DNA of 64,000 nt from Zeugodacus cucurbitae (lineage: Eukaryota > Arthropoda > Insecta > Diptera > Tephritidae): the NCBI RefSeq assembly GCF_028554725.1, contig NC_071670.1, positions 73,941,001-74,005,000 of the forward strand, given 5' to 3'. A program made the translations under genes and the position numbers. Shown here piece by piece: positions 51,120-64,000 of this stretch (positions within the stretch are counted from its first letter, which is position 1; every line of letters begins with the position of its first letter). The notes beneath the pieces were generated by a model. It did no database searches. It was not told the DNA's origin and saw only the letters and a list, made by a program, of their open reading frames with translations.

Positions 51120-54100
51120 ACATACAAAACACAATTTGTTGTTTAAAGTGGCACAAAAAATCGGTTAAAACTGAAGCAGCGTAATCGAATTGTTCACCAT
51201 CGGAACATTGGAACAGAGGTCCGGTTTACTCGACTCCAAATTCGATTTGGATTTTAAATAGAATGTTTGTGTTTATGACGTTTTTAAGAGCAAATTAAAC
51301 ATTTGTCACATTGACTCTAACGAGACCTTTCTAAATATGGCCTGACTCTGTTTAACTCTTCCAGGAAATAAACCTTGGTTCCGCCCGACAACCCAATTGG
51401 TTATCTCCAAGATGTTTCTTCAGTAAGAGATGTTGGAGCCTCATCCAACATTGTTCAGACTTACATTTAAATTAGTCGTGTCTTTTCAAATGGGGACAAT
51501 TTCAATGCCATGCAACTGGTATCTATTGATGTCTCTCTCCCCTCTACAACTACAACTGCATTGCTCGTACTGTGTACGGCCATAAAAATAAAGTTCGCGC
51601 ACTTTGCAATTTAATTAAAATTGTTTTGAATAAATTCGTGTGTGGCACAATAAAAACTAACGTCACGTGACAATTTTATGGCCTACACCAACAAAACTGA
51701 TGCGAAAAGTTAATGGCAACGAAAGAGGCCGAAGCAAGTGGAAACATAGCGACGATAAACGTCAGGTTAGCGCAAAAGAGTTAACCGGCGACTGTGTTTA
51801 GTTATACCAGACTCGCTGTAATGTCTGGACTCTTACGGTAAAAGATGAAAATAAAGCCAATTAGAGTTAGATTTGAGTTATATTATGAGTATAATGTAAC
51901 TAATTTAGCGTATGAGTTTGCTGCATGCCACTGTTTCAGTCTGCCGTGGAAGACTTCTTCCTTCTTCTTCCATGACTTCTGAGTGTGATTATGGCGCTGT
52001 TGAGTACACAGACCGACCCATCGATATTATCATGGAAGAAACTCGCATTGTTTTTGAGGAGATGACCCCCTTTTGGGTGGACATGGTTTTATTAAACGAG
52101 GGCCGTAAGTCTTTCAGACCAAAATTTCTATATTTTTTTTTGATAAGACAATTAAAGTAGTAGCTGTCTGACTATAATATCTGCGATCTCATATCAATCG
52201 ATAGAATACGTCAGAACCTCTTATATGGATCTTTGCGAAACTATTTACTTTTTTGTGGGTTTTACTCTAAGTGGGATATTTTAAAGAATATACTTTTAAA
52301 ACAGGCTTCGATAGTAATGAAGAGACAATTAGTATCCGACGACCTGCTTGTTGAAGAGTCTAATAAGTTTCTTGAGTCCGAGCACTATTAATTGTTTTCC
52401 GTTCGTTTTCATTTTATAATTCATTTTCGTTTAACAATTGAATCCGACGTGTTGCTGTTGGCCAACTTGTTCACATTCTCACTTGTGCCACTTGCTTTAC
52501 CGTTATAAATTAGTGTGTTGTTCTTGTATTCACATGCAGTAACACATGATCAGGACCTAAGGGGCTGCTGAGGGGCTGAGGAGCTGCAGTTCTTTTCAAG
52601 TTATAACAGCTTCCTCCCCTGATTCGCTTGCTCCTACCGGCAGTTTATTTATCTATTGTGGCAACTGTGCCATGATTTGCCGAGTGCACCGCCGTTGCCG
52701 CAGCGCCCCTCGTGTCGGTTGTCGGCGGCGGTTGCGGCGTGTCGTGCGTTTTCAATGCAATTATCCTGGATAAATATCCTCTTCCGTTTTAACTGTAATT
52801 ACAAAAGTTTAATTGAGTTTTCACTGCTTTTTTAACTTTTCTTCTTTAGTGTCTTCTTCTGCCGGTTTTGTCGAGCGTTCGGCTGCTGTCGCCGCGTTGT
52901 TGTCCTCCTTTATTGTCTAGTTGTTGTTATCCGGCGCGGCTGTTTGAATTTGTCACCAAAGAATTTGTTGTCAAGACAGCCAGCAGCGCAAATGCCGCCG
53001 GCAACACAACCACAATAACAATAACAATAGCAATAACAACATAATCATGAGAAAATAGCAAACGAAAAACGTCTGCACCGTCGCCGCAGAGCAGTAGAGC
53101 AGCAGAGAGCGAGTCTATTGAAAGTGCCATCCTCGCCATTCTCGCCAGGCTCGAAGCTCTCAGGCGCGTGAAGCTCTAACTTGGCGAAATACTCTTTTTT
53201 CCGCGTCCTCGCGCACGTTTTGAGTTCACGCATCCTTTCACCGCCTCGGCCGTGGACTGGGGCTCGCAACCATTTTTTATTGACAGCAAATGAGATTTGT
53301 TAGCGGCGGTTTATGGTAATTAACGTCAAAACTTGAATTTATTTTTAATTTCGCCATTCTCCTCTTTCTTGCGTTATTTGTAAATATGTATGTATACTGA
53401 CTTACAAACATATATCGAACATGCGATTTGGTCCCTTTATCTGATTCTTTCTCCTCGGAAAATTAAACTCCGCTCGCCGCTCAGCTGATTTTCGACGCAA
53501 ATTTTTACTTTTGATTGGCTTTTAATTAAAATGCAAATCACCCATTTAATAGCGTTCGTCATGGAATATTTCATTATTGTGTGGTTCAAGTATGTGGTCT
53601 CATAAATGTGGCGAATGAAAATATTTCTCGTGGCCGATTGGTCTCGCAAACGAACCTCGCACAGGGGCTCCACTAGTCGAATTTTGTAACGGAGGAATTG
53701 TTATTTCCCTTTTGCTGTGTTCAAGACAATTCAAAACGAAGAAAGGGAACATTGCCATTATATTTGTGTGAAAATAGACTTGGCAGTAATATCGGCTTCA
53801 TCTAGCATAAGCATAAGCAATACTTTTTCATTTGGTTATTTTTGGTCAGGTCGAATTAGTCTATGCTGTATCTATGTAGAACCAAGGGTAATTTTAACCC
53901 TGCGAGCCAAGTCAACGTGTCAAGAAAGAACTTGTACTTTGATTCAAGATTTTTCCACCGTAGATTTTCAGCCACGACACACTACACTACATGGATCATC
54001 TCCAACTTAGACGCGGGTACCCTGATTTTTACATTGATTCTTTAAAAGAGATTTATTTGGTTGTCGACACTTGGCTTGCCCATATGCTTATTTGGGAATG

Positions 54101-57100
54101 TACATATTCGTAAATATTTTAATATACTTAATGGGTACGCAAAAGTTTATGAGCAGCAAGATGCCGTCCGTTAACATTAATCGGCAACAAACCATTTTCA
54201 TTACCATAACAATAATAATCATTATTTTTGCAGTACTCTATATTATTATTATTACATTATAAACATTACGATTATTGTGTTGCTCGTTATTATTGTTGCA
54301 ACACGCACAATTGCTACAAGCACATTCGGCAAAGGATTCAGCATACATACTGCTTGTATGAGAAAAAGGGATGAAGAGCCAAGCTTATCGTATGCAATGG
54401 TCACGCAGTTATGGCCGAGAGGAAAATTCCTACAACCTTTCTGCGATGGTCACATTTTTCTTTAGCGCGATCCATGATCGTTTAGACTATTCCAACTATT
54501 TTCGGGGTTTTAAAAAATAACAAACCAGTGTTATTCAGTCAGTGGCTAGATCTCGTCGAAGAATAGCGGTAGAAATTTGCTTCTCTTTGAGAGGTTTTGA
54601 CTGCAAGGATTCCGAACACACATTCACACAAGAACAATTACCGAAATGTCAACGCTGATTCAACACGCAGGAGCGTGGAACCGGCAAACCGTTAGACCAT
54701 GAGTGGCATGAAGCGCTGGCCTCGCTGAAAGACGAAAGAGCACAGCGAGCGGAAATTATACGCATTATCATATGTCGAAGATGTTGCCACCACATAAAAC
54801 GGGCGTCCGTGTGCCTGCGGAAATTGCCTGAGATGGCGCATCAACAGCGGTAGCGGAAGCCGAATTGTGTCCCACAAACAGCATGCGAGAAAGTCAGGCT
54901 GGCGTGTCTACCCGACTACTGCTGCTTGGCTGCCTTCATTTGGTCGGGTCTGCAGCGGTTGTCCGCGCATGTTCGTATGTTCGTGTGAAATCCTATAATG
55001 GGGCTTGTAATTTTTGTGAAAACATTTAATTGCCATAAAAAGTGCTGTTGCCTTGATGATTTTGTTTGCAACATATTTGCCCATATTCATGCGGCGAAAC
55101 AACGATAACGGCGCGAGTGTTTATGAGTGGTAAAAATTGAGTCGTGTTAAACTTTATGGAGTGAACTTAATGCTGTGACTTTTCCAAGCAAGAGGCATTT
55201 GGATTGATTGTAGGGGGATGGGTGGTGAGGGACTCTGCAGATTTAATGACGGAATCATACTATATATTGCAAATGTTGCATTTTACTGCCATTCTGTCGA
55301 TTATACTTGCATGACATAAAACCAAATTAACTTAAGTGAAGATTTATGCGAGTTAATGTCCGAGTGCGAAAAATGAACTTCTAAACAACAAATTCAAGGG
55401 AGATATCGATTGGTTGCCAACCAGTTAGTTTTTTAAAACATCCTTTGAATCATGCGATTTTTCAAAAGGTCAAGGGGTGTCCAAACCAAAAGCGTTTTAA
55501 AATACAAGAAACAAAAGAAGTGAATCATTTGAGGGAGTCTTTATACTGGACTGGCACACATGTGGCCTGTTGAAAAACGTAAAACTGATTATTTCACAAA
55601 ATGTGGGCAAAAGAATTGAACAGACTTTAATGTATTTGCAACATGTTGCATTAAGCAAAATATGTACATATGTATATTCATATGTGTTGAGGAAAACTAC
55701 TGTACCCCATGTATGGAATGTTTATTAGAGGCGTTTTACATTGTTTGGTTTGGATTGTGGGGTTATATTGACCTTCCTCAAGTGTTGCGCTTTGCTTATG
55801 CCATAAAAACTCCAGGTTAAAACCGCAAAATTAGTTCCGATGGCAATAAACTAAATTGCACAGGAGAGAGCATCAGAGTGCACTATTCGTGTATTTGTGC
55901 GCTGCAATTGTTCACTGTCCAATGGAGAAATGACTGGTCCTAATGACTGGCAAAATGCGTGCAAAGAGAACAATAGCGCTTCTAATTGCCGTTAGAGCGA
56001 CGGCAATGGACACCACTATTCTCATTGGCAGCGACGCCGCACCGCAGCAGGAAAGGACATGAATGCTTTAGGTATTTTGCATTTTGCATGCAATTCACGC
56101 TGTGCAGGTGAAGCAACTACAACAAGAAGAACAACACAAAGGAGAATAGAAAAATCTGGCTACAGAATAAGCCTGCACGGACGTGATTTGCTGGCAAATG
56201 GGGACTGCAATGAAGCTTCAAACGCCCGGGCCATCCATCAGTCGGTTGAGTGATAGGTTCCAGTAGTGTTGACTTCGCTGCCGATGCTGCCTGGCAATAA
56301 AACTCATTGGCATGCAACATGAGCACATCACTGGACACCGGCTACCTGGTTGCGAGGCGATAGGTGACATGAGAAAGAAAGGCCGACAGATGATGGAATG
56401 TGCGTTGAGCAGGTGGTTGCTCACTCGAAGCCGGAAGCTGGGTCGGAAGCACTAAGTTCGAGGAGTGAAACCATCGAATGCTTGAATGCTCTATCAAATG
56501 ACGCTTGAGTGGCTGCCTGAAGTAACGGAGGGAGGGAGGAAACCGGAACGCAGAGGAAGTCAACATGAATGCAATGAAGTGTTCTGCCGCATATTTGTTA
56601 ATTAATTTTTATTGTGGTCAACTTTAGTGTTAAACCTGTGTTATCCTTAGCGTAAAGCGGTTCCATGAAGTGGATTTCGCATTCAATTGTGAACGATTAA
56701 CGAACGGCCAATCTGATTGAAGTGCCTATAATTAACTAAGTGCACACGTGATTAGTGGATAGCCATTATTATGTGTGATGCCCCTCTAATAGCGATCATA
56801 AACTATTACGAGTTGCAATGAAGCAATCATGTTTTTATTTGAATGCAAAATACTCTCTGAATAGAATATACGTTCAGCTTTTGAGTGTTCGTTCGATGTG
56901 CCTGTTGCCAAAAATTGTTCGTTTTTGGGAGAATAATCGGAATCCGATGTATAGTTTCGAACTTTCCAGAGGTGCGATCTACCGTTTTCTATAGTCAATG
57001 AAAGAAATTGAAGAAATTTATGAAAACTGGTAGCTGTTCGGATATACTAGGTTTCCTGGACGAAGGTGAATTGCATCGGACATTGGTCGTGGACGAAGAT

Positions 57101-58870
57101 CGAATTCTGTTCGCTTGGTTGTACGCAAAGATGAGTGCGAAGCTCGAAAATTAATTAGTAACTAAAGCAAAGACTGTAATTCCAAGAGTTTGTTGTTGTT
57201 GCCATTGGTTGTGCATACTTGCAAAGTTAATCCAAGTGCGCGGAAACGAACAGTTCATCTGCTGAATTAATAATTTTCTACACAGGCAAAACACTAGCCA
57301 ATTTACTCCGCAGTGGAGTCTTGGTTCAGTTCGCCCTCATGTCAGAAAGTGAACATACATACATACATACATATATACACATACATTAGTATAAATACAA
57401 AGCTTGACATGTGTTTTGTGTGAACATAACCGGGAGCATGTGTTTACAGTGGCATAACATGGGTAAAAAGAGCAAATAACAACAATACCAAGTTTATAAA
57501 ATAAACGAAATCAAATCAATGCCAACACAGTCAATTTCGAAATGGCGGACGGAACCGAGCAACAGGAAAACGCCAGGGAACGGCATAAAAGTCAATCCTC
57601 ACTCGCTGGTGATGCCGGCTAACTCGTTCGCATTTCAATTACCTAAATCAGAGTCCACCAGGGAGTCGCGAAGGAACTGAGAAGTGAGAGAAGCTGGTCA
57701 GACGAGCGAGTTGGGGGTAGTCGGTAGCTACACAAGCGGAATATCATTATGAATTTCTTATGAGTAAGTTCGCATGTATCGCGCTGCCCAAATTTACCCT
57801 GCAGAACAGCCCGGGCCTGTTGGAAAAAACTTGGAAAAAAGGACTATGGTGATATCTCCAAATTTCGTATTGCATTATGGAGAACTCAAAAACCGAAATA
57901 GTGCAGCGATAGAGAATTGTAACGAAATCTCCTCTCTATCTTTCTCCTGACTTAGATGCTAATAATGGATTAGTATTGGTCTGAAACCGAACCAGTTTAG
58001 ACAAAGCATTTTCCTGGAGGGCGTGTGCCGTTCCTAACGGTTGTGGGTGTAAACACAATGATGAAATCAAACTGAGACGGGCTCGTTTCATTGCAAAGTA
58101 TTCATGATTGCACTGTGGCACAAATGCTGGCGAATTCCCTCGAGTCTCGCCATTTCAATGCGGTTTATATGCGAGCATTTTTGTTGGCCGATTTGTATGC
58201 ATGAGCAACTGATTACCACAGAGGCTGGCAAGTACTTTACGGTATTGCGATATATACGGTATATGCAACAGAGCAACCACATTCGGAATCAACGGTACGA
58301 AAAGTCAACGCCTAAACGAAATGTTTGCTGCAACAATGCTGTCTATAGGTGCTCGGAAGCCACACGTTAATACCGGAATCGGCTTATGCTTCCAGAAGAC
58401 AAATGTTGCGAAATTTTAACTTATTATCCGGAAATGGATCGTCACAGCTCGACCGACTGGCGCACATGCGTGTTCAAAATATGAGCACTGTAAGGTGTTC
58501 CCCTGAAGCATAGTCGATATGTTGGATTTTCTCAGGTACGTCTGTTTTGAAAATTGATGAGTGTTAAGAAGGAATTCAATGCACATTGTATTTCGACGAA
58601 AGTTAGTTACAAGGTAAAAAGTAATTATTCTTCTTCATATTCATTCCACTTACAAACGTAAGTAAAACAAAATTCAATAGTCTGATGAATATTCATTCGA
58701 ATATCGAGTGCATTGTTGTTGCTTTTCGGTACATATTTCCGAAAAACCAGACACTGTTGTGGTTACTGGTCTCGTCGTAATTGCAATCTTCTGGTTTAAA
58801 AAAGGAAGACTAGGTTAGATTAGATTCTTAGCCTGATCGCATGTGTGCCTTAATGTGCGGTGAGTACTTT
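51120..58870. other. Gene-poor region
   Basis: No supported gene apart from one weak candidate exon at 51940-52104. It has scattered simple sequence, including ATAC repeats near 57352-57382 and ATT/AAC runs near 54206-54260. Confidence 0.4.
51940..52104 (+). CDS. Weak candidate internal coding exon, unknown product
   Basis: A 165-nt stretch is bounded by CTGTTTCAG| and GGCC|GTAAGT, both good splice consensus sites, with phase 1 at both ends and one open frame across it. The peptide includes ECDYGAVEYTDRPIDIIMEE and FEEMTPFWVDMVLLNEG, which look protein-like but match no family I know. No partner exons are found nearby. It may be chance or a TE remnant. Confidence 0.15.
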
Positions 58871-58879
58871 CACTATTGC

Positions 58880-59061
58880 GGAAAGTTGAATCTATTTAAG
58901 TACACTAATTCCGCCGACCTCTTGAGCCCGACTCTGCGCCAATAGGATCTCGCAACCGAGCAGTGACCCGGCACCCACATGAGTCCAATGGTGACATAGC
59001 TTGACGCTAACGATAATGACCTAAGACAGCCCTCAACTAGCTTGCGGCACACATTATGCAT
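58880..59061 (-). pseudogene. Non-LTR retrotransposon RNase H relic
   Basis: The minus-strand frame contains IGLMWVPGHCSVA, matching the RNase H motif (V.l.WVPGHsgi.GNE.AD) of I/Jockey-type elements. The frame then shifts and the downstream GNE..AD motif is broken. Only about 180 bases are recognisable; the copy is dead. Confidence 0.6.
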
Positions 59062-59069
59062 ATCACTTA

Positions 59070-62000
59070 AGAAATGAAATACATATATGAAGGAATTGAA
59101 ATGAATCCATCTTTCGGATTTTTTAATAATTTTTACACATTTAATACTTATATGCGATGCACAAAGGCACTCAATAATTTGTGCTTTTCGTTAGTGTGTG
59201 AGAAATAGGTGTGTCATCTGAATTCAAAGATATTTTATTTGCAGAATACACAGCTCCTTCAACGTAAAATTTTCGAGGTCGGTGAGCTTTGTGAAGCTCG
59301 TTAGGAGCAACTTTTGGGCTGCATAATGGCTGATCAGTGGCTTAATGTTTTTGGGATCTCTGACTAGAGGGTCCTAAAGTCCACTCCATCCAAAAATGTT
59401 CATCGATTTTCCAAGTGTCGTTTGCCAAAAGATTGTTTGCTTTGATAAGCCGTTGCTGGTGTTGCATAAAACAAACAGCAGGAAACATTAAAAAGTTGCA
59501 ACAACATACTACAGCTAAATAAAAGGAAGTTGCAACAAACAGAAAAACGAACCATAACAAAGAAAAGTTATAATAACCGTACAGTCACTCGTTCATACAT
59601 ATATAAATATGTAATGGCAACACATTTGCGTCTGTGCCACAAAAGCGGAAATGAACCCAATTGTTGGCACAGTGAATAACAAAATTACAGGACCAGCGAG
59701 AACATGCTGAAGTCAGTTGTTTGCATAACAACAACAACAACACACACACACACGAGCGAACTTACTGTTTACTGTTTTACGACATTGTAGCAGGTGTGCA
59801 AGCGGAAGCAAAAAGAAATCACCAAACAGAAACAACTCTCAAATGGAGTCCAATAATGACCAGAGTCTGTGTTGCCTCATTACAAAAACAACAAAAAGAG
59901 TAAGCAAACAAATAAAAGAAATACGAAAACAAATAAAACATTGTTGGCTCGTGCTGTGTGAGTTGTTCGCAATCAAAGACTCAACTTAGTCAACGGTTTG
60001 GTGTTTGTATTTTCTATTGAGGCTGCTTTCGCTGGTGTTGCTCATACGCCATGGCGGACCAAGGACTTTCTTCTTTTTTTGCTTTTAAGCACATATCAGT
60101 TAATTATTGTTTTTGTGCAATATTTGTAGTTTAAAGATGTATATTTTAATTACTTCGAATTTCGATTTTTTTCCACCGGCGGTCAAAAGTTTCATTCCGA
60201 GATCTGCACACACACGCCTCACTGAGCTCAGTGGTTGAGGCGCAGCATGCTTTATGAGTACACATGTGGCTCACTAATAATTAAGCAGCTTGAAATAAGA
60301 AACAAATGAGCTCACTTGCGCCTCTCGGCAATCACGCAATTCACGCAAACACACACACACACGCAGACCGACGTGGCTTTGCGGTGCGCTTTCAAAGGTG
60401 AAGAAAAGTTGGATTTGAATAGTTGATGATCGCTTTTCAGATGAACCAACAGCAACTGCAAAATATTTATGAGAGAAACGGAGAAGGATTGCAGCAATTC
60501 CACAACAACAACAACAAACCGAAGCTATTTTGCCAACTAAGCGAGTGGGCTGTGTGGATGTGTGGACGTGTGTGAATAGTGGCCAATGCATGTGATGCGT
60601 TTAGGTGCATAAGTATTGCGCTTTGTAAGATTAAATTAAAACACAGTAGCTCGGGATTTGCAGAAGTTCTCCTTCTGCCGTTTGCTTGCTCAGCACATTG
60701 ATGTTGATTACTTTTGTTTTCTGCTGTTGTTGTTGCTGCTGTACTTTATGAAATTAATGCTCACTTTGATTGGCGCAAGCTCTGTACGAACACACACTCC
60801 CACGCCAATACAAGCGTGCAGAATCACTAAGTTGTGAAGGCAAAGTGCTGTTGCATATGTCCCAACCCAGCAGCTGCACTGCAGTTAAAGTCTCATTTCG
60901 GTTTTGCACCTAACTGTTACGTGCGCCGCAGTGTGCGTGCGTATGTGTGGCACGGCGTGGCGTGGCGTGACGAGGCGTAAGAGTGCAGGTGCTGGCGAGT
61001 TTTTGCCGCTTGATTGGCACAATATCCATTGCTCGCCCTTTGCTCGAGCATAACGGTGAAAATGATTGTTCCAACATCCATCCGTCCATCCATCCGTCCG
61101 TCTTTCGGATACCACTCGCCACCGGTCTCCTAGTCTAGCGCAGGACTTTCTCATCTCGTTCTCGTCTTGGCCTGCGGGGTGGGCGACTTTGTTTGGGTGC
61201 GTGTGCGCCAGCATTGCGGCTGAATTGTTAATTGAATTCCATACAAGAGAAAGTAAGCAGTCTCACTTGGACTTCAATGCCAGCCGTGTGTGTTATTGTT
61301 GCTGCAAAACTCACATGAACGTCCATACAAAGGAGCCAAGGCACCCAGGCAAGCGGGGGTGTGTGTGTTGGTGCGAACGGGAGGTGTTCAAACAGCAGCC
61401 AATTTATAGCTGAATGCAGCTTCGAGAGCCGTTTTACGGTTTCAATTGCCACAGTGATCGACATTGGTCCGATCGAGCTTAAAAGCTTTTCTCACAAGAT
61501 CCTTGTGGCTGCATTCCGGCACACGACAAAACTTGTTGTTAATGACTGCGTCAGGGTTGGCTGGAAAGCTTTCCGAAATATGCATTCATATCACTACTTC
61601 TACGAAGTTTTGGAGATTCAATGCGAAATGCGCTCTAAGAAATGCCAAATTATTGTTCAAGCTGTTTGGTAGTTTGCCTCACTGTTCGGCGAGAAGTCGC
61701 CTGGGGCCATTGTGGCTTTAGCTCATTCACTTGGCCAACACTTACGTTTAAATGATTTTGTGATATGTTATTTCCACAAAGTTTATTTTAATGCTTCAAC
61801 TACAATGCATACATGAGCACACACAAACACAAACACACACACAAACACAAACACATACAATATACATATGTGTAAATGCGGAATGCATGGAAACTTTTTC
61901 GATGGGAAGTGAGGACTTGGCTTAGCAAAGGAAAGAAATTAAAAATGGCAAAAGAAACAATGAGCAAACATTCGCCGGGGGTCTTCTCGGGCGTCGCATT

Positions 62001-64000
62001 CAAAATGCACTCCCATCTCTTGTGAGCATGCGGTGGATTTGTGGTAGTGTGGCAATGCAAACAGTGGCACATACCGTGGCATGCCGACGCAGGAAGCACT
62101 TTGGGTAAGCATGAAGTAGCGGAATGTCATTGCACCCATCACTTTCGCATTGGAAATACTGGCTGATTATCCACCAAGTGGATGGAGATGATAGTACGAG
62201 GTTAGGTAGCTCTCACATTAGATTAGATAAAAGAAAAGGATTAATAGCTAGACTGTTCCATAACTCGATTACTTTTTCTGAATGTGAAACTGATTTTCAA
62301 CACCTTTATGAGGCAAACCTTTGGCACACTAATACTTGAATGAATCTTAGGTGCTGCAAGTGAAGAGCAATCTCACACTCTGGATATGTTCTTCTTCGAA
62401 TATTCGTGGATCTATCAAGAATCCCTATCGTTAAGGAAACTTTCTCGTACTCTCTCAAGTTCCTTCGGTGCGTGAAAATTAGTATTTACTCTCGAAAACA
62501 TAATTATCTTTGGACAGTGAAAGCTCTTTATTTCCCAAAATTTTACGAATGGAATCGAATAATTAAACAGATGCAAGTGATATAAGCAGCAAGTAAATCA
62601 TTTTTGATTTAGAGCTCTTTTACGTCAGTGTACCGTTTAAAGAGCTGACGCGTTGCTCATCTGAGTTTTCAAACTCGCACATTTGCCTCTTTTCGTTATA
62701 TTTGCTAAGTCAACCTCGCGTTCGCAGCGCAGTTATTATTTTTGATATGAACTTTTCCATCTAGCTGCTCAAATAAGCGCTTCTCGCATAGCCGTTGAAT
62801 CAACAAACTTTGTGGCTGCCATCCCCTTCCGTTCGGACGGAAGATCCGGCGTGAAGCTACTATGAGTTCTGCGCGTCATTCTCTCTGCAATTTCATGCTC
62901 CTCCAAATGCATGCCACATACAAGAGCGTTTCAACTTTTCTAGCTTTCTGGTGTACAGGTGCATATCAAACATTCTGCATCACCACACACCCACAAACAT
63001 GGATCTCACTCAGCTCCTTTCGAAATTGCAATTTTCTTAAAAATCATTATTTTATTTGGCGGTTTGTTGCTTGCTCGTCTACTTTCCTTACACTGTTATG
63101 CAACGCCGGTTGGATTCGGCTGGATTTCTATTGCAAACACTGTTGGCCCGCCGTCGCCCAGCTGCTGGATTGCTGCGGTAATCAAAGCCGCTACCGAAAA
63201 TTTGCTCATAAGTTTAAATTGCGGGCAAAGCTGATGCTCGGCAACCGACGGAGGCTCGTCACCCCTCACGCAAATGCCACCCCTTGAATACGAGGCTAGA
63301 GCGTCCTTCATTACCATGAAAATTCATGAAAATTGTTTCTATATTTTCTTGTTGAAACGCCATTTGACTTGGACACTATATCGATTCGTTTGGCGCTTTG
63401 GTTCAGGAGGTTGCGTATTTAGTGGATCTTTCGAAATTTACCAAGGAAAGAAGCTTCTATTCCGATCCAAATTGGTGGGCATAAACAGGCTGATTACTCA
63501 CATGGAACTTTTAAAGAAATAATGCCACGCCGCGATGACCGCGAACTCTCCCAGATTCGGTAGATTTTTTCTATTCCCACCTTTGATGTTTACTTCTCAA
63601 ACTACACCCGCGGTGACTTGTTGAGCTCGCTTCGTTGGTATTCGCACACACACCTACAGATGGTGGCACGGTGGTGTTTTTATGCATCGAACTAATACTT
63701 TTGCAAGTTGCTGGTGGAGCTGCAAGATCCGTTTGAAATCCGTATATGACGTTGCTGCGGCTGCCGTCGTTGTTCTTGTAGCTGTTGTTGTAGGAGAAAC
63801 TCTTGGGAAATTATTTTATTAAATGTAACCGCCGTAGCAACATTATGATTGCAGGTGAATTGCAAGTGAGTTGTTACTTATGAATTGACATAGCAACTAT
63901 TTATTTTGCTGTTACTGCCGTCTTCGACCGCGCCGTCGTCTGCAGCAGGGCAGCCGGAGCCAACAATCCTCGGAGTAGCAGACACTTCAGGAAGCCGGAA
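59070..64000. other. Gene-poor region to the window edge
   Basis: No supported gene. Microsatellites: AAC/CA at about 59727-59752, CA at 60349-60362, GGCGT-like near 60951-60978, CATC/CGTC near 61076-61102, CA/AAAC at about 61818-61856. Confidence 0.4.
61818..61856. repeat. CA / CACAAA microsatellite
   Basis: About 40 bases of CACACA alternating with CACAAA units. Confidence 0.85.

Overview
The window is eukaryotic, from a higher dipteran. Genes have short introns (59 to about 90 bp) with GTAAG/TTTCAG splice sites, intergenic DNA is AT-rich with many CA/AT microsatellites, and the recognisable genes are a katanin p80 subunit and a novel PKC-delta orthologue. A dispersed repeat with the motif GTTTTGTTCACCTAACGGTT occurs at least twice, with a diverged third copy. 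From memory this is typical of tephritid fruit flies (Bactrocera/Zeugodacus type), so a tephritid is my best guess; that is inference.

Left part (1-12.1 kb): five exons encode the C-terminal half of katanin p80 (kat80, + strand), ending at 1717. The stop-codon region has been duplicated in tandem into the 3' UTR. At 4354-5448 lies a short hAT DNA transposon with near-matching 15-bp terminal inverted repeats, an 8-bp target-site duplication and a surviving, spliceable piece of transposase. Three small genes for secreted proteins follow: an unrecognised 191-residue protein rich in basic pairs (+), an acidic Gly-rich protein (-), and a Gly-rich protein with seven TIKVIHE repeats followed by a PPSN array (-). 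The last two share a two-codon MK first exon and a TATA-type promoter.

Middle (15.1-31.2 kb): a 14-exon gene on the minus strand encodes a 676-residue PKC-delta-like kinase with C1A, C1B, kinase and C-tail. All exon joins agree in phase. The 9.8-kb intron that splits C1B contains a single open exon of about 3.9 kb (25607-21695, same strand) with its own ATG and a strong phase-1 donor. I infer an alternative 5' exon for a very long PKC-delta isoform with one or no C1 domain; a separate nested gene is the alternative.

Right part (31.2-64 kb): I found no supported gene. It holds a degenerate non-LTR retrotransposon pol fragment (31.5-32.2 kb), a possible ACAGGGTG-ended MITE (38.4-38.8 kb), an 830-bp copy of the dispersed repeat (50.3-51.1 kb), an RNase H relic (58.9-59.1 kb), one weak orphan exon candidate (51.94-52.10 kb) and many microsatellites. 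This is probably 5' regulatory or intronic DNA, or a gene desert beside PKC-delta.
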